This document shows positions 12,811 to 13,058 of a stretch of DNA of 13,058 nucleotides, one piece after another (within the stretch, counting starts at the first letter, position 1; each line of letters opens with the position of its first letter). The stretch spans positions 1 through 13,058 of the forward strand of contig CAZDRB010000020.1 in NCBI GenBank assembly GCA_964507925.1. The letters are read 5' to 3'. This stretch comes from CAZDRB01 sp964507925 (GTDB lineage Bacteria > Patescibacteriota > Microgenomatia > UBA1400 > UBA12108). Position numbers and translations under genes: made by a program. The notes beneath the pieces were generated by a model. That model did not search any database. It worked only from the letters and a program-made list of their open reading frames with translations, and was not told the DNA's origin.

Positions 12811-13058
12811 ACTCCGACATAGCTCATCGGATTCACCGTGCGCTCGCCCTGATACATCTCAAAATGGAGGTGTGGACCAGTCGTCCATCCGGTCATCCCG
12901 ACAGTCCCGATCTTCCCGCCTCGCAGAACCTTGTCCCCAGGCTCGACACTAACCTCGTCTAGATGGGCATACAAGCTAGAAAGGGTGCCTTTATGGGCAA
13001 TCCGGACAAAATGGCCGTATCCTACTCTAATTTTCTCGACCTCTATCACAACTCCTTC
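12798..13058 (-). CDS. M23-family metallopeptidase, C-terminal part (5' end outside window)
   Basis: LytM/M23 zinc peptidase domain of the kind that cuts peptide cross-links in peptidoglycan or regulates other wall enzymes, normally acting outside the cytoplasmic membrane. The last 86 codons are visible. Seen: GYGHFVRIAHKG, then SLYAHLDEVSVEPGDKVLRGGKIGTVGMTGWTTGPHLHFEMY. The YAHL histidine and the HLH pair supply active-site and zinc ligands. The HxxxD ligand pair, signal peptide and any coiled coil would lie upstream, outside the window. An in-frame GTG at 13049 with GGAG before it is unlikely to be the start, because the domain continues upstream (EGVVIEVEK). It is convergent with pyrH, with an 89-base gap. 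Confidence 0.9.
   Translation of the reverse strand, partial: EGVVIEVEKIRVGYGHFVRIAHKGTLSSLYAHLDEVSVEPGDKVLRGGKIGTVGMTGWTTGPHLHFEMYQGERTVNPMSYVGVNSK

Noticed and set aside
12770..12952. Plus-strand 60-aa reading frame at the 3' side of pyrH
   Set aside because: It lies opposite the conserved M23 peptidase domain and starts inside the AT-rich repeat.
13041..13058. GTG at 13049 as a true start of the M23 gene, with GGAG before it
   Set aside because: The frame is open to the window edge and the domain needs an upstream HxxxD ligand pair; it would be a truncated enzyme otherwise.
1..13058. CRISPR array
   Set aside because: No direct repeats of 24-37 bp with regular unique spacers; the only tandem repeats have a 7-bp or 16-bp period.

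Overview
The window most likely comes from a small-genomed bacterium of the Patescibacteria (Candidate Phyla Radiation) type, possibly a Microgenomates-like lineage. This is an inference from several signs. The genes are tightly packed, with gaps of a few bases or ATGA overlaps. Several are divergent family members that I associate with that group: a membrane-anchored solute-binding protein without transporter genes, a VanW/YoaR-type wall protein, a winged-helix nucleotidyltransferase and a short YidC. Standard code fits: TGA is used only as a stop. There are no rRNA or tRNA genes, phage genes, insertion sequences or CRISPR arrays.

Layout. (1) Bases 1-2773, minus strand: the 5' two-fifths or so of a valyl-tRNA synthetase gene (it runs off the left edge), preceded by a membrane-anchored VanW-domain protein. 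(2) Bases 2830-5582, plus strand: a membrane-anchored family 1 solute-binding protein, overlapping by ATGA a three-part protein (helix-turn-helix-like region, nucleotidyltransferase, RfaE/TagD-like cytidylyltransferase). (3) Bases 5631-9881, plus strand: YidC/Oxa1 insertase, a minimal SPFH/band 7 protein, then three consecutive genes that together make a complete ATP-citrate lyase: citryl-CoA synthetase beta part, alpha part and citryl-CoA lyase part. (4) Bases 9930-11949: groES-groEL behind a good sigma70-type promoter overlapped by a CIRCE operator. (5) pyrH (UMP kinase) with its own promoter, and (6) convergent to it, the 3' end of an M23 peptidase gene.

The most striking item is the three-gene ATP-citrate lyase. 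All the catalytic residues I could check are present, and a change of one base at the alpha/lyase junction would give the two-subunit AclBA layout. The enzyme would cleave citrate with ATP and CoA to acetyl-CoA and oxaloacetate, which is unexpected in a reduced genome.

Two layers of structure are not explained by the genes. First, at least six short tandem arrays with a period of exactly 7 bp and varied unit sequences lie in intergenic regions and inside genes. Two of them sit in the same reading frame in unrelated proteins and encode the same peptide pattern, PSTIxHxPxT. Second, many genes have a TANAAT-like -10 hexamer only 6-12 bases before the start codon and no Shine-Dalgarno sequence, which points to leaderless mRNAs. 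By contrast, groES, groEL and the alpha-subunit gene have clear Shine-Dalgarno sequences.
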